Assembly (NCBI RefSeq): GCF_001661265.1
Contig: NW_017566997.1
Coordinates: 248,001-312,000, forward strand
Source: Saitoella complicata NRRL Y-17804
Taxonomy: Eukaryota > Ascomycota > Saitoellomycetes > Saitoellales > Saitoellaceae
Length of the DNA stretch: 64,000 nucleotides
Direction of reading: 5' to 3'
Shown here: in pieces, positions 1 to 11,083 of the stretch
Position numbering within the stretch: the stretch's first letter is position 1
Layout of the letters: each line of letters opens with the position of its first letter
Notes under the pieces: model-generated
What the model saw: only the letters and a program-made list of their open reading frames with translations
Told to the model about the DNA's origin: nothing
Databases searched by the model: none
Translations under genes and position numbers: made by a program

Positions 1-65
1 TGGTGGACAGCAGAGGAAAGAAGGAGATGAGGGCGCTTAAGCGTATTGCCAAGAAGAAGAAGTAG
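1..65 (+). CDS. C-terminal end of an unidentified protein (5' partial)
   Basis: The frame starting at base 3 stays open to a TAG at 63-65 and encodes about 20 residues ending in a very basic tail (ALKRIAKKKK). Lysine-rich ends like this are common in nucleolar and ribosome-biogenesis proteins, but the fragment is too short to assign a family. The start lies outside the window. Confidence 0.5.
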   Translation, partial: VDSRGKKEMRALKRIAKKKK

Positions 66-449
66 GCAGTTAGATGATGTGTTATTAGGACATGATATCA
101 GTCGATTTTAGGCAGGCGCATTGAGCGAAAATCGAAGCATTTGTCAAGCATACATGTAATTGGTATTGAGTGTAAGAAACATCGCTCCAGAAAAAAGCTC
201 CGTCCATAAACTCCAGGACACACACAGTCCACAGAAGACTCCAAGTAATAAACAAGCTGAGGTACCCTTGACCTCTTCCTCATCGGGCTAAAGATATCGA
301 TACGAAGGCCTGCTCCATATAACCATATGACCCGTTTTGCAGGTTGACCGGTCTTCCTCCACAGATCGCACCTTTTTGATAATGATACAATTCGATCCAG
401 CAAAGAGCATCATTCGTCTCCTAGATCACCGGCTCTTGGCAGCTGTCGC
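66..449. other. Intergenic, convergent 3' ends
   Basis: This stretch lies between the left-edge gene (plus) and KGD4 (minus), so it should hold the two 3' UTRs. Short reading frames on both strands look like chance. I see no RNA gene or repeat. Confidence 0.5.
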
Positions 450-880
450 TTACCAGACGATGGTAGCACCACCGGTCTCGACGGCCTCCATCTCGGCAGC
501 AGTCATAACCATCCTGCGGAAGCGGGCAGGCAACTCGTCGCGGTCCATGAACAGGCTACCCTGTGACTGAGCATTTGGAGAGGTGGAAGCGTCCCGACCG
601 TTGTTGCCGAGAGGTCCGTGCTGTTGGGCGGACGAACGGTACTTGATGAAGGAGTCGGGGAACTCGCGAGGGCCCTCGGGGTGAGGCTTGAGAGAGTGAT
701 CAATGTTCTCTGTAAACAAATAAATCAGAAAATGCTCAGCAAATGCCAATTGTGAAGACACGGATCGGGACTATCCGGCTTCGATAGGACGGGATCGGAC
801 GTACTCGGAATGGTGCGCCTGCCCAAGAAGCGAATGGAGGGAGTGTAAGTAGAAGCGCGGAGTACTCTAGTGATCTGCAT
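450..880 (-). CDS. KGD4: Alpha-ketoglutarate dehydrogenase subunit 4 (Kgd4/YMR-31)
   Basis: Two exons (880-805, 709-450) encode 111 residues. Kgd4, also described as mitochondrial ribosomal protein YMR-31/MRPS36, tethers the E3 subunit to the alpha-ketoglutarate dehydrogenase core in the mitochondrial matrix. The N-terminus MQITRVLRASTYTPSIRFLG is basic and matches the family start, with its conserved (I/F)-K/R-F-x-G-x-R element. The C-terminus carries the family signature of ELPARFRRMVMTAAEMEAV followed by a glycine-rich end. The intron (708-... to 804) has donor GTACGT and acceptor TTTACAG, and joins AA|G in phase to give RRTIPKNIDHS. The length fits the family. The ATG used is the one directly before the conserved N-terminal motif. 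KGD4 faces ATG16 in tandem on the minus strand with a 263-bp gap. Confidence 0.85.
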
Positions 881-1143
881 CGTCTTTAATGGAGAGAGTT
901 GCCTGTGGAGGGTTGCTGGTTGAAGGTGGTGGTTTGGTCGAGGTTGACTTGACGCGGTGAGGTGTTCCACTTAAGAAAAAACCGGCGATGCCGTGCGCGC
1001 GCAACTTGACGTTCCCCACCCGCGACTTAGGCAGATGTCTGTGCATGCCATCGCGATAACGTGAAATGACCTGGTGGCTTAGGTAAAACGAGATAGGGAA
1101 TGGCGGCATTTTATACGAGAAAATAAGAGGGGAAGCTGGGCTA

Positions 1144-1919
1144 TTAGGGCTGCGGCTTGGCACCGGCTGTGTGTACCGCTTCATACATCTCGTTGGCCTC
1201 GTTCATCTTCTCTGCTTCTTGCTTCATCTTCTGCATCCATCGTTCGAGCAACTGCCTGTTATCCGCCTCAAGTCCATTTACCTTGTCTTCCAGCAGTGAC
1301 AGCTGTAATTGGAAGGTGAGGATCTCATCTTGCAAGTACTGGATCTCCTTGTTCTTCTCCCGCATAGTTTCCTCGTTGACGCGATCTTTGCGTTCGAGGG
1401 CATCTCGGCGCGCTTGCGCGTGTGACAACCTGTCGATGGAATTAGTAGGGGCTTAGCATGGCAGATCGATGGTGACAGACTGTCTCTCAATGTTTGCTAC
1501 AGCGTCTTTTGTCGTCTCTAATTCCTTGGTCGTTGTGTTCAGTTGCTGCTTCAACTCACTCTGCAACTTGTAGAGGTCCGCGATTGTTGCCTTGAATTCA
1601 TCGACGTTATCGCTGCTGTCTGCCGAAGGGAACTTTGTGCTGTGCACTGTAATTGAGTCTGCTGTTTGCATTACGGTCCGGTTCGTGGCCTACCTTTTCT
1701 CAGCTGCGCCGGACTCACTACTGGGCCGGGGTTTGTTCGCTTCCACAACGCCTGCTGCAAGCTTCGTATCTATGAATCATGAGTGTATGCTCTCGAGTGT
1801 ACCATCCTAGGCAGCTTACAAGCTTGTATCATCTCCGTGTGAGCCTTCTCCCGTCTATCGCGTTCCAGGAGCCGCGAAAGCAATTGCTCTCGCCAGGCCT
1901 GCGGTTCTTGCAAACTCAT
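1144..1919 (-). CDS. ATG16: Autophagy protein Atg16
   Basis: Four exons (1919-1820, 1769-1694, 1639-1481, 1429-1144) give 206 residues. Atg16 binds the Atg12-Atg5 conjugate and targets it to the phagophore, where it promotes Atg8 lipidation. The Atg5-binding N-terminus is visible as W-x-E-Q-L-L-S-R-L-L-E-R-D-R-R-E followed by the YTKLA element. A long coiled coil follows: heptads from about residue 75 and the family hallmark LLERWMQKMKQEAEKMNEAN near the C-terminus. There are no WD40 repeats, as is usual in fungi, where the protein is short. The start is the only ATG in frame upstream of the Atg5-binding helix. One donor is the unusual GTCTGT (intron 1430-1480), but it preserves the coiled-coil frame. 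ATG16 is transcribed away from PRA1. Confidence 0.88.
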
Positions 1920-2303
1920 TGCCGTCGCCGTTGATATTTCATGTGCATTCGATGTCCTGGCAACCTCTGAGACGTCCGAGGAGTTCACTGAGCGGGTCCG
2001 GCTGTATGCAGAGTCATGTGCTTTCCTGCGGGACCGTGAACGTATAGCAGCCGGCCGCGGTCCGGCTCAAGAGTTGATTGCAAGTCCATCAGCTGAGAGA
2101 GTGTCCAATTGCCATAAACAACCGTTGTAACCCTCTTCGACCTTTCCAGCCCACCCTCGTAACTTCGCACCGTCCGTCCCCACCAGCTGTTCCGCTTGGC
2201 AACCTGCAGGCCGCGAGTTCAAGCCACGCAGCATCATGTGCGTTCCAAAGGAGCCGAATCGATCAACCGTACAAAAACCCAATTGACCAGCAATTCAAGC
2301 GCA
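1920..2303. other. Divergent promoter region between ATG16 and PRA1
   Basis: This 384-bp region separates two start codons that point away from each other and must hold both promoters and 5' UTRs. I recognise no specific factor site and no RNA gene. Reading frames within it have no family resemblance. Confidence 0.5.
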
Positions 2304-3101
2304 ATGGCTCAAGTTATCCCTATGATCAGAGAACGTCTCTCTGGAATGAATTTCAACGTTCCTGAACGCTTCCGCGTATGTCGTTGCCTGTATTGTTGGT
2401 TGTTACGTGGCTGAATGCTAATGGCGACGTGTCCAGAGCGAGCGCTTTGCTAATTTGCGACCTCTCAATGGTATAGTGGATGGTGGTGGATTTCAGAGTT
2501 AGTCTGATGCGTGTGTGCAGAGTTCTTTGATATCCGTAGGGTATCCAAGCCAGCGCATTTCGGCGATGTTACCCAGGTATGACAAGCGTCCTTGGTGAAC
2601 ATCTCGTACATCAAGCTGACCCTCTTCATAGCGTGTCAACTACAACCTCTCCCGGTTCAGCAGCAACTATGCTGTCATCTTCGCTATGCTCTGCTTTTAC
2701 AGCTTGATCTCCAACCCTTTGCTCCTCTTCGTCATTGTACGTTACTACGACGATTACCCCCAACCACCGTCAAGTTACTAATTGTGTTCACGTGCAGGGT
2801 CTCGTCGTCGGTGGGATGTTTCTTATCGGAAAGCTCAACGGTGAGGCTTTGAGCATCGGCCCTGTCCACGCTACTACCTCCCAGTTATATACCGGTACGT
2901 CACATGACCCCAGCCGCGCCGGGATGTATGCTTACAATGTGTGTCATAGGTCTCCTCGTCGTTGCCGTCCCTCTTGGTTTCCTCGCTTCTCCGATTTCGA
3001 CCGTGTTCTGGCTTTTGGGTGCAAGCGCCGTCACTATCTTGGGTCACGCGTCGTTCTTGGAGCCCCCGGTGGAGTCTGCGTTTGAGGAGCAGCAGGTGTA
3101 G
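2304..3101 (+). CDS. PRA1 family prenylated Rab acceptor (Yip3-like)
   Basis: Six exons (2304-2375, 2437-2470, 2521-2576, 2632-2736, 2798-2894, 2950-3101) encode 171 residues. PRA1/Yip3 proteins are small ER-Golgi membrane proteins that bind prenylated Rab GTPases and act in vesicle transport. The cytosolic N-terminus contains the family pattern RLSGMNFNVPERF...LRPLNEFFDIRRVSKP and then RVNYNLSRFSSNYAVIF. Four hydrophobic segments follow in two hairpin pairs (for example MLCFYSLISNPLLLFVIGLVVGG... broken by an intron, then LLVVAVPLGFLASPISTVFW). The second exon is only 34 nt. All junctions use GT-AG and keep the frame. Confidence 0.88.
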
Positions 3102-3646
3102 GGCGTTTATGGATAGAAGGACGTGTTGGATTTAATGAGGAGGAATGTAGAGGGACAGACGATGTCGTAATGGATGGGGGACTGGATGTGTGTGCTGAGA
3201 GCTTGAGCCCGTGATTGAGGAGACAGTAAAAGCAAGTTTTGATACCTAGGAAAAAAATTTGATACCGGTTGTACTTCCGTCGGTGCTAAACTGCTCTCAG
3301 TCTCAAGCTCATTGGTTCCTTCGACATCGACAGGAAGCATGCATCCGGTTAAGCATAATTTGAGCCCTGCGCGTCGCTCACCCGCACTCCCCGCCGCCGC
3401 CTCCAGATTATGAGCTCGGAACGTGTACGCCGGACGCGTTCTCGGCCCGACGGTGGTAGTAGGAAGCAATCATCCGATGACATGCTGGGGTACGTACGGA
3501 AAAACACGGTGAAACCTGGTCGTTGTGTGGGGAAGCACTTTCGCGAGATGTCCGGTTACATGTAAGCTGGATTGAGGCCTCTCGAATAAAGATTAAGCCG
3601 TAGACGCTTGTGAGGTTCTATCTGACAATACATCTTTTCATTCGTG
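3102..3646. other. Intergenic, 3' UTR of PRA1 and promoter of the MFS gene
   Basis: A 545-bp stretch between two plus-strand genes. A 120-codon minus-strand frame at 3107-3469 has no recognisable domain and is probably chance. I see no repeat or RNA gene. Confidence 0.5.
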
Positions 3647-5589
3647 ATGGAGCAACCTTACGATCTTCAGACGAAACTCCATGCTCACCATATCGAGGAG
3701 GCGGATCCTGGATCAGTTTCGAATGCGGGCGTGGGAGAATGGGTCGAACCGCCGAGCCACGTTACCAGAGCCATTGTCAGGAAGCTGGACTGGAGGATTT
3801 TGCCGGTGATGTCGTTGCTTTACTTGTACGTCTTGATCCACATGCTTTGCTGGACTATACGCTGACTCCAGCTAGGTTTTCTTTCTTGGACAGGACAAAC
3901 ATCGGAAACGTGAGTATTCTCACAGTATGTTCTTGAGAACCACGCTCATCGAGATTCGTATGTAGGCCAAGATTGACGGTCTCACTGAAGACTTGAAACT
4001 TACCAGTCTTGAGTACAACCTCTGTTTGACTGTCTTCTTTTTCACCTATGCAGTATTTGAGGTGCCGTCAAACTTGTGTCTCAAGAAGTATGGAGCGCGG
4101 AAGTGGATTCCATTTGTACGTTGCTATCTCGCCACAGCCATCTCATACTGACAGTGACTTCAGATTATGTTCGTGTGGGGTGTGATCATGACGTTGATGG
4201 GTCTGGTGCACAACTACGAGGGTCTCCTGTCCGCACGACTCTTCCTCGGCCTTGCTGAAGCGGGTTTGTTTCCCGGTGTTACATTCTACTTGACCAACGT
4301 TCGTACACCCCGTTCATTTCTTCCTCGCGGTTGTTCAATTGCTAACCTATGGAATAGTGTATGTCCCTCGATCCTCCTCTAGACACACAAACGTGCTCTG
4401 TACTCGTGTTGCGCTGGTTACTGACAAGTGTTTAGGGTACAAGCGTGAAGAACAGAGTTTACGTATCGGAATCTTCTTCAGTGCTGCGACCATCGCCGGA
4501 GGTTTCGGTGGTCTCCTCGCTTACGGCATCGGCAAGATGGATGGTGTCGGAGGCTGGGAAGGTTGGAGGTGGATTTTCGCACTGGAGGTCGGTCACTGTC
4601 TCCCCACCCCTTAGTTTCCTTCTAACCTGTGAGTACAGGGTCTTGCAACTGTCGCCTTGGCTATCGCTGCATACTGGATGATCATCGACTCGCCGCGTAC
4701 AGCCAAGTTCCTCACCGAGGAGGAAGCGACGATCGTGGAGAACAGAGTCAAGTATGATGGTAGCGCCGGCACTCCTATGTCTGATCATTACGAATGGAAA
4801 TTCGTTGTTCAGGCTCTTACGGACTGGAAGGTGTGGCTTTCGCTGTTGACGTACTACGGAACGATGACCCCGCTTTACTGGTAAGTCTTTTGAGAAAATG
4901 GTGTGGGCGTGGCTAACTTTTGTGACAGTATCGCGTTGTTCTTGCCGTCTATCATCAGGGGGTTGGGTTACCCCACGACAACGTCGCAGTTGTTGACAGT
5001 GCCAGTTTACGTCGCCGGATGTCTCGGTGTCCTCATCTTCTGCTACTTCAGCGACAAGTATAGGATGCGTTCACCTTTCATTGTCCTTGGCGCTGTCCTC
5101 AACCTCATCGGTTGGGGTGTTGCGTACGGGTCCAATAACATTCATGTCAGGTACTTTGCGATGTTCCTCGCCACTATTGGGAGTTACGCTGGGATTGTTA
5201 GTGTCGTGGCTATCTTGCCGAGTAACATCGGCGGACAGACCAAGAGGGCTACTGCGATCGGTATGCAGATTGGTATCGGAGGGTTGTCGGGCTGTATCAG
5301 CTCAAACATCTTGTAAGTGACCACGTGGATGATTTTATCGCAAATATTAACCTGGACGTCGTGTAGCTATGCCAAAGATGCCCCAAACTACAGGCCGGCA
5401 TTGTTGATCGCCCTGGGCCTCTCGGCGCTCGCTTTGGTGAATGCGTGCCTGTACTGGTTTTGCTTGTTGCAGGCAAACAAGAACAAGTTGAAGCAGCAGC
5501 GTGAGATTGCGGAAGGTCGTCTGAGCTTTACGGAGAAGGAGTTGGCGGACATGGGTGATCGCAATCCGTACTTTATGTACACGATTTGA
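3647..5589 (+). CDS. MFS anion:cation symporter, Dal5/allantoate permease type
   Basis: Nine exons (3647-3825, 3876-3909, 3966-4115, 4164-4298, 4358, 4436-4587, 4639-4880, 4929-5312, 5367-5589) give 499 residues. The family (fungal Dal5, Tna1 and relatives) imports small organic anions such as allantoate, nicotinate or dipeptides with protons across the plasma membrane; the substrate cannot be told from sequence. Seen here: a cytosolic N-terminus with KLDWRILPVMSLLYLFSFLDRTNIGNAKIDGL split over several exons, which is the family signature, about 12 membrane segments, the GLAEAGLFPGVTFYLT motif in segment 4-5 and a polar central loop. The exon at 4358 is a single T, needed to encode the conserved Trp of TNWYKRE (see findings). 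An alternative single-intron model stays in frame but replaces W by CLG. Confidence 0.85.
4358..4358 (+). other. Putative 1-nt microexon of the MFS gene
   Basis: A single T lies between an acceptor (GGAATAG, with GCTAAC upstream) and a donor (GTATGT). Joined to GG at 4436 it makes TGG, the Trp of the family motif WYKR. The flanking introns would be 59 and 77 nt, normal for this genome. Confidence 0.6.
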
Positions 5590-5876
5590 GTTGACAGAAG
5601 TAGGCTTAGTTTTTGATTTTGATGAAAGGTTGCTTGGAGTTTTGCAGTTGCTGAACGAATAAAAAGAGCGTATAACAGACTTGGCCTTTACGGTATACCG
5701 TGCGATGTAGAGAATTAAGCTCTTCACGCGTAACTGGGGCCGTGCATGAAACCGCAGCGACGCGGGTTCAGTCGCTCCGTACAGCTCAAGGGCCTCACCA
5801 CCACCACATTCCTCCATTCGGATCCGACAGCAGTGAGTGGACTGATCAATGTCGGGCTGAATGCCGCTGATCGGTT

Positions 5877-6502
5877 ATGGTAGTGGCCGACCTCAATACT
5901 GCAGCATACATTCCTAGGGGCGACCCATCAACTCCATTATTGAATACGACGTGCTTGGACCTCCTCCTCATCGAGATTGTCCCGCTAGCTCAAAGAATGG
6001 CGTCAGAGCTGGATGGTCTGGGTGAAGATGAGGAGGCGAGGCAGGTAGTAAATCGGCGACTTGAAATGCTGGGATACCGAGTAGGCCAGGGACTCGTGGA
6101 AAAGTAAGCCGGGTCACTCGAGAATCCTCAACAACTTTAGGCTAACCGTCTTACAGGTTCTCTCGAGATAAGCCACGATTCGTGGAAACACTCGATATCA
6201 TCAAGTTCATCTGCAAGGATCTCTGGACGATCCTATTTCGGAAACAAATCGACAATCTGAAGACAAATCATCGAGGTACATATGTCCTCACTGACCACAG
6301 TTTCAAGTGGTTCAGGGCTATGAGCACGGAAGCTGGCGGTCAAGAGACTGTCAGCAGAGCTCAACCATATGCTTGGTTCCCATGTGGTGTATTACGAGGA
6401 GCCTTGACAAATCTAGGACTTCCGAGTACCGTGACGCCTGATATCACGACCCTGCCCTTACCGGCGATGACGATGACGATTTCGACTACGAGGGATGCAT
6501 AA
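5877..6502 (+). CDS. TRS33: TRAPP complex subunit Trs33/TRAPPC6
   Basis: Two exons (5877-6103, 6157-6502) encode 190 residues. Trs33 is a Bet3-fold core subunit of the TRAPP complexes, Rab exchange factors that act in ER-Golgi and Golgi traffic. The signature GYRVGQGLVEKFSRDKPRF is spread across the splice junction, followed by LDIIKFICKDLWTILFRKQIDNLKTNHRGTYVL, typical of TRAPPC6. The last 40 residues, with a Thr-rich tail, are less conserved. The intron has donor GTAAGC and acceptor TTACAG and restores AA|G in phase. Its stop codon is about 100 bp from the stop of RAD5, which is convergent. Confidence 0.9.
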
Positions 6503-6603
6503 TAGGAGGCATTGGCAAGCAAGAGAAGAACGAAAGACGGAGTTCGGCGTCCTGCACTGATTATATTATACCCAGGCATTTAGTCTACTATGGCAACCCC
6601 AAC

Positions 6604-9600
6604 CTAATCCTCAAACAATGTCATGATATCTTGCATCGTTTGTGCCTTCTTGTCTTCCTTTGACATGCCGAGAGACGACGCCACGAAATTCTTCCTCTCC
6701 TGGATTTTCAGCATTTTCTCCTCGACCGAGTTCTTCACGATGAAGCGCACGATCGTTACGTCCCGTTCTTGGCCCATCCTGTGAATGCGATCAATGGCTT
6801 GTGCCTCGATTGCGAAACTCCACCAAGGATCCATCATGAAGACTCTCGAGGCAGAGACAAGGTTGAGACCAACTCCACCCGCCTTCAGTGAAATAAGCAA
6901 CACCAGTCCGCCTTCGTGACTCCGTAAGTTCTCCAGCACGGCAGCTCGATTCTTCTGACTGGTAGTACCATCCAGACGTAGAACCGTGAACTTCTCTTTC
7001 CTCAGTCTCGCTTCGATCAAATCCAAGAACGACGTGAACTGACTGAAGACAACGGACTTCGTCATCGGCTCCGTCTTTCGTAGTGTCTTGAGGTGGCCCA
7101 GGAGTGCGTCAAGCTTGGCAGACGACGTGCCCTGTGCTCGACGAAGAATGACCTCAGGTAACTCGCCCGGCACGACTGGCGGGTGTCGAATTACATCGTA
7201 GATCTCACCTTCACTGATTGGTTTCCGGCACGTATGGCAGAGAGGTGCCTCGCCCTTGCTGCGCTGATATTGGATATGGCCGGTGATACACTCCTTGCAA
7301 GCCATATGCCAGCAAGGCGTAACTGCCTCATTCTCGATCGATTCACAGCAGATGGGACACTCCTGTTCAGCTTCGTCAAGAATTTGCTTGATGACGTTTG
7401 CACCAAACTTGACGTTGGCATTTTGGTCGTTCTCTTCGGAGTAGCGTGAAATCAGAGATTGAAGATCAACATCATCACCGCTGACATCGAATGCATTTGA
7501 CTCGTTTTCTCCTTCTACGGACTCTTCGAGGTCTGCAGCCCCGATCCTCTGCTTTACTAGCTTTGGATGACAGACACTTTGACGCAATCGTAGCAGCATG
7601 GTCAAGATGCCTGTGAAATTCTTAAAGATCGTGCCAGCTTGTTTCGCACCAGCGAATGCATTCTTCGCACGAACGAAGACATAGTCGTAGATCTCTCGTT
7701 CAGCGGGAGATAACTCGAGGCACTCCTTGATAATCGTCTTTCCTGGGAGCGGTACAATCGGCTGGCCATCGGCATCCTTCATATCCTTCGTCCTTCTCAG
7801 GACGATAGGCTCTAGCACACTCTGCACGATGTCCAGAGCTCTGACCCATTCCTTGTTCTCGAAAGGCACGGTGATGAACGTTCGCCAGAAGCTGAAGTTA
7901 CCCCACGGCTCAACACGGAGGTAATGAACCAGTGAGTAGAGGTCCTCCAGTTTGTTGATGATCGGCGTACCGGTCAATGCCCACCTCCTCTGCGCCTTGA
8001 TTGCATAACAACTCCTTGCGGTCTTCGAAGCACGGTTCTTGATGCTGTGAGCTTCGTCCAAGACAACGCGGTAGAACTCAACGCTGAATAGCCCAGAAGG
8101 TGCGTTTTGCCCTCCATTTGTGTAGCCCCACTCAGAGAGCAGGGTCCCATAAGACGTGATGATCACATCGGGAGCATGCGCTGCGTTTGGACCACAGCAT
8201 AAGGCACGAATGTCGATATTCAACTTGTCTGCACCATAGTATACCAATGATTTCAATGTACCGGGTTTAGCAGAGTTCTGTGCTTCAGAATGCCACTGTG
8301 AGAGAAGAGACATCGGAGCAATCACCAGCGTGGTCCGTGAAGCAAAGTTCTTGCCGCCGGTACGCTCCATGGTATCGTTCATGTCAGACTCAGAACATTT
8401 GTTCGTATGTACCAGACTGAGGACCTCAATAGTCTTTCCCAGTCCCATCTCATCAGCCAAAATGCCTCCAAAAGAATCTTGGCCAGCCTTCTGAAACTCT
8501 AGAGACAGCTGACTGGAGTACGGGTTCAAGTAGAACTTGTCATCGTCCTCTTCGTGCACAATGGTCTTACCATCAGCATCCTGTGTAGGCCACATAAACT
8601 CTTCCCACAGCGGATGCAAGGCATTTGTTGTTCTCGCACTTTCCTCATCTGCACGCTCTTTGTTGACCATCCAATGTAACGCCTGCTTCTGATACTTCCG
8701 CAGATCGAAGGCAAATGTATCGGCTGGGTCCATGCAGGGCATGTTGAAGTCGTACTGCTGCGCTTTTGCATAGAGTGCGTCAAGTTGGTGGGTGTCCAAC
8801 TCCTGACCTTCTTCTGCTTCGTCTGAATCATCTGTTTTGAGAGGAGGAGTAGCTTGCGATGAGCTAATAGCTCTAGCACTTTCAAAGTGGTCAGCCATTT
8901 GAGCAGCTTCCCACAACCCAGCGCGCTTATGTTGGCGTGTGACATCGTTGGTCTGAACAGGTTCAAGGTGGACTTCGTCAAGAATCTTTAAGAGTGCATG
9001 TCTCCGTAGGCGTAACCGGCGCTCGTCCTCCGACTCATTCTCGAAATGGAATGGTCGATCCTGAATCTGTTCCTCAGGCGATAATGTATGCGCAGCGAAA
9101 GCATCAAACAGAACGTAGCAATGTAGCTGCAGCAAAATGTTCTGTCCAGTACGAAGCGTCTCCGGAGCATAAATGCATGTCCCTTCGAATTCGCAGATAT
9201 CGCCGTCGATGAGAGGTGCAACAACACTGGCCATCTCCTTGGGTAATCGCCCGATCTCGAAGCCTCGCATGTTGACAAAGCGAACGACGGTATTCATACT
9301 AGAAGGTACCATCTGTCCAGATAGTCTGTGTGGAACTCCCCTGGACTTTGCCTGCAGCTTTCTGGTACCATTCCCGGAGCTTGACGGAGAATTACCACGC
9401 CCTTTTGCCAGAGTTGACAGTTTCTGGCGTTCCAAACGGATAGCCTCGCCGCCTTTGATAAGATTGGAGCCTGATGATGCAGCATATCCTTCGACACCAA
9501 AGGACCCAATGTATTTGCGATGCCAACGTGCCCGACGTTTTGGTAATTTCTGCCGCGGTTGCGTTGCTTGTGGCGGCGCGGCAGCCTGGGCCGCAAACGT

Positions 9601-9990
9601 TTGTGTGGGCTGCTGTACCGGCGGGCTCGCCCGTTTTGGCACAGGTGCCACAGACTGAGGAAGGTGCTGCCTCCAAGACCCGTCGAAATACCTGCGTGCT
9701 CATGAGTAGGTTATCGCGGACGAAGACAGACAGACGTACATGTTCACAGCCCTTTCCAAGTTTCCGTTCGATATGTCTGCAAGAACCTTTAAAGTTGACA
9801 ATGGCACATTCTCCCCAACAATACCAGACAAATCCGCCAGCATCCCGGTAAGTTTTAGCTTGGGCAAGGGCGGCTTCTCTGCTGGTGCTGAGGTGGGAGC
9901 GGGCTCAAATGGCGGCATGGGTAATAATTCTTGTTCATCACCATCCTCCTTGAAGAATCTCCTTCGTTTGGGACTCGGTTCTCCGTCCAT
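6604..9990 (-). CDS. RAD5: DNA repair helicase/ubiquitin ligase Rad5 (HLTF family)
   Basis: Two exons (9990-9740, 9691-6604) encode 1112 residues. Rad5 directs error-free post-replication repair: it polyubiquitinates PCNA at stalled forks and remodels forks with a SNF2 ATPase. Domains in order: an N-terminal helical UBA-like stretch (about 50-90, ending NLERAVNMYFDG), a HIRAN domain (about 144-280) that binds 3' DNA ends, SNF2 motifs I (GGILADEMGLGKT, near 491) and II (DEAH, near 629), a C3HC4 RING inserted in the helicase (CPIC...C-x-H-x2-C...C-x2-C, about 863-908) and the helicase C domain with LDGTTSQKNR and DRIHRMGQERDV. The RING-within-SNF2 arrangement separates Rad5 from other SNF2 proteins. 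The intron uses donor GTACGT inside the ATG codon of NMYF. Confidence 0.95.
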
Positions 9991-10292
9991 GGTGGGTTGG
10001 CCAAGTTATTCCCGAAAGCCGCCTTTCAGGTAACGCGACGAAATTACGCGACGAATGTAATGAAGACACGGGTGTCATATTCGCGTCAAAATGTACAGAA
10101 ACTTGAGCAGAAAGTTTATTCTTAAATATCAAAGAAGACTGAGCCCCTTTGCGTCTTGTTTCCACGCCCTTTCCATTTCCCCACCCCTCAGATACACCGG
10201 TGCCTCAATTAGGAGAGTCGTAAATATAGGGACGCTCTCGAGCCTGAACGGTACGGCGAGTACAAAGAGACGAGCCATATTTGAAGCCCGAG

Positions 10293-10856
10293 ATGCCTTC
10301 TACAGAACAGACAATTACCACAATGCCGCCTATCAAAGAACCTTCTTATCAATCCACTCTTCCTCTGCGGAAACAGCCTTCGACAGCGTCTACAGGCGAG
10401 AATGGAAAACTGCAACACCCTACATTCATCTCTCTACCCCCTCCATCACTACGAGCATCCTTACTATCAGCTTTGACACCTCCTTCAACAACACCTCCGG
10501 CAATTGTCCGTGCATTGGAAGCGAATTCAGAGCTCATCACGCCAGAAACATCATGCACCGACCTTCTCTCCGCCCAATTGTCATACGCAAACTCGCCGGC
10601 ACTATCACCAATTGACAAAGGTCTAGGTGACGCAAATGCACCTTCAAGTCCTGCTGTATCAAATATGGATGAAGGCGGAGAGAAGCGTGCCCGTACACCA
10701 GCAGATAGCAGACGGCAGAGTCGACAAGACTTCAGCTACGCTACACCCCCTTATGAGCCCTCGGTATCAACGGACCATACCAAATACGTTTCATTTCCGG
10801 CCCCAGAGCTATTCGAGCAGATGCAGTCGGCGGAACAGCAAGTTAAGGGGGCATAG
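10293..10856 (+). CDS. Hypothetical Ser/Thr/Pro-rich protein, 187 aa
   Basis: One open exon encodes 187 residues; I do not recognise the family. The protein looks largely disordered: it is rich in Ser, Thr and Pro, with a central LRASLLSALTPP helix-like segment, a basic EKRARTPADSRRQSRQ patch that could be a nuclear signal or a kinase site cluster, and a short conserved-looking end (KYVSFPAPELFEQMQSAEQQ). The ATG at 10293 is preferred over an upstream in-frame TTG. It is divergent from RAD5, with about 300 bp between their starts. A second frame at 10091-10615 overlaps it and shows poorer composition, so I left it out. Confidence 0.6.
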   Translation: MPSTEQTITTMPPIKEPSYQSTLPLRKQPSTASTGENGKLQHPTFISLPPPSLRASLLSALTPPSTTPPAIVRALEANSELITPETSCTDLLSAQLSYANSPALSPIDKGLGDANAPSSPAVSNMDEGGEKRARTPADSRRQSRQDFSYATPPYEPSVSTDHTKYVSFPAPELFEQMQSAEQQVKGA

Positions 10857-11083
10857 TGGAGAGCTTCACACAAGCAAAGGTGGGATTGAGTTATTTCTGT
10901 TCCTTCACACGGCGGGTCACGGGTGGGAATTGAATATCGCGGAGTTTGTTTTTTCGGGTTATATCCTATGGAGCAGTCCCAGGAGTGGACTCCCTCAATA
11001 TCGGTCATATTGCAAGCATAATATCATTGCATTGCTTCCTCTCATATTGGTACCTTTGCGTGCGCCAGCCGCCTCAATGATTC

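Noticed and set aside
3107-3469. 120-codon minus-strand frame in the gap after PRA1
   Set aside because: No domain, no splice context and composition like non-coding sequence; it overlaps the PRA1 3' UTR.
10091-10615. 174-codon plus-strand frame overlapping the 187-aa gene
   Set aside because: It overlaps the better frame at 10293-10856, has an unlikely Ser/Arg/Ile mix and shows no conserved motif.
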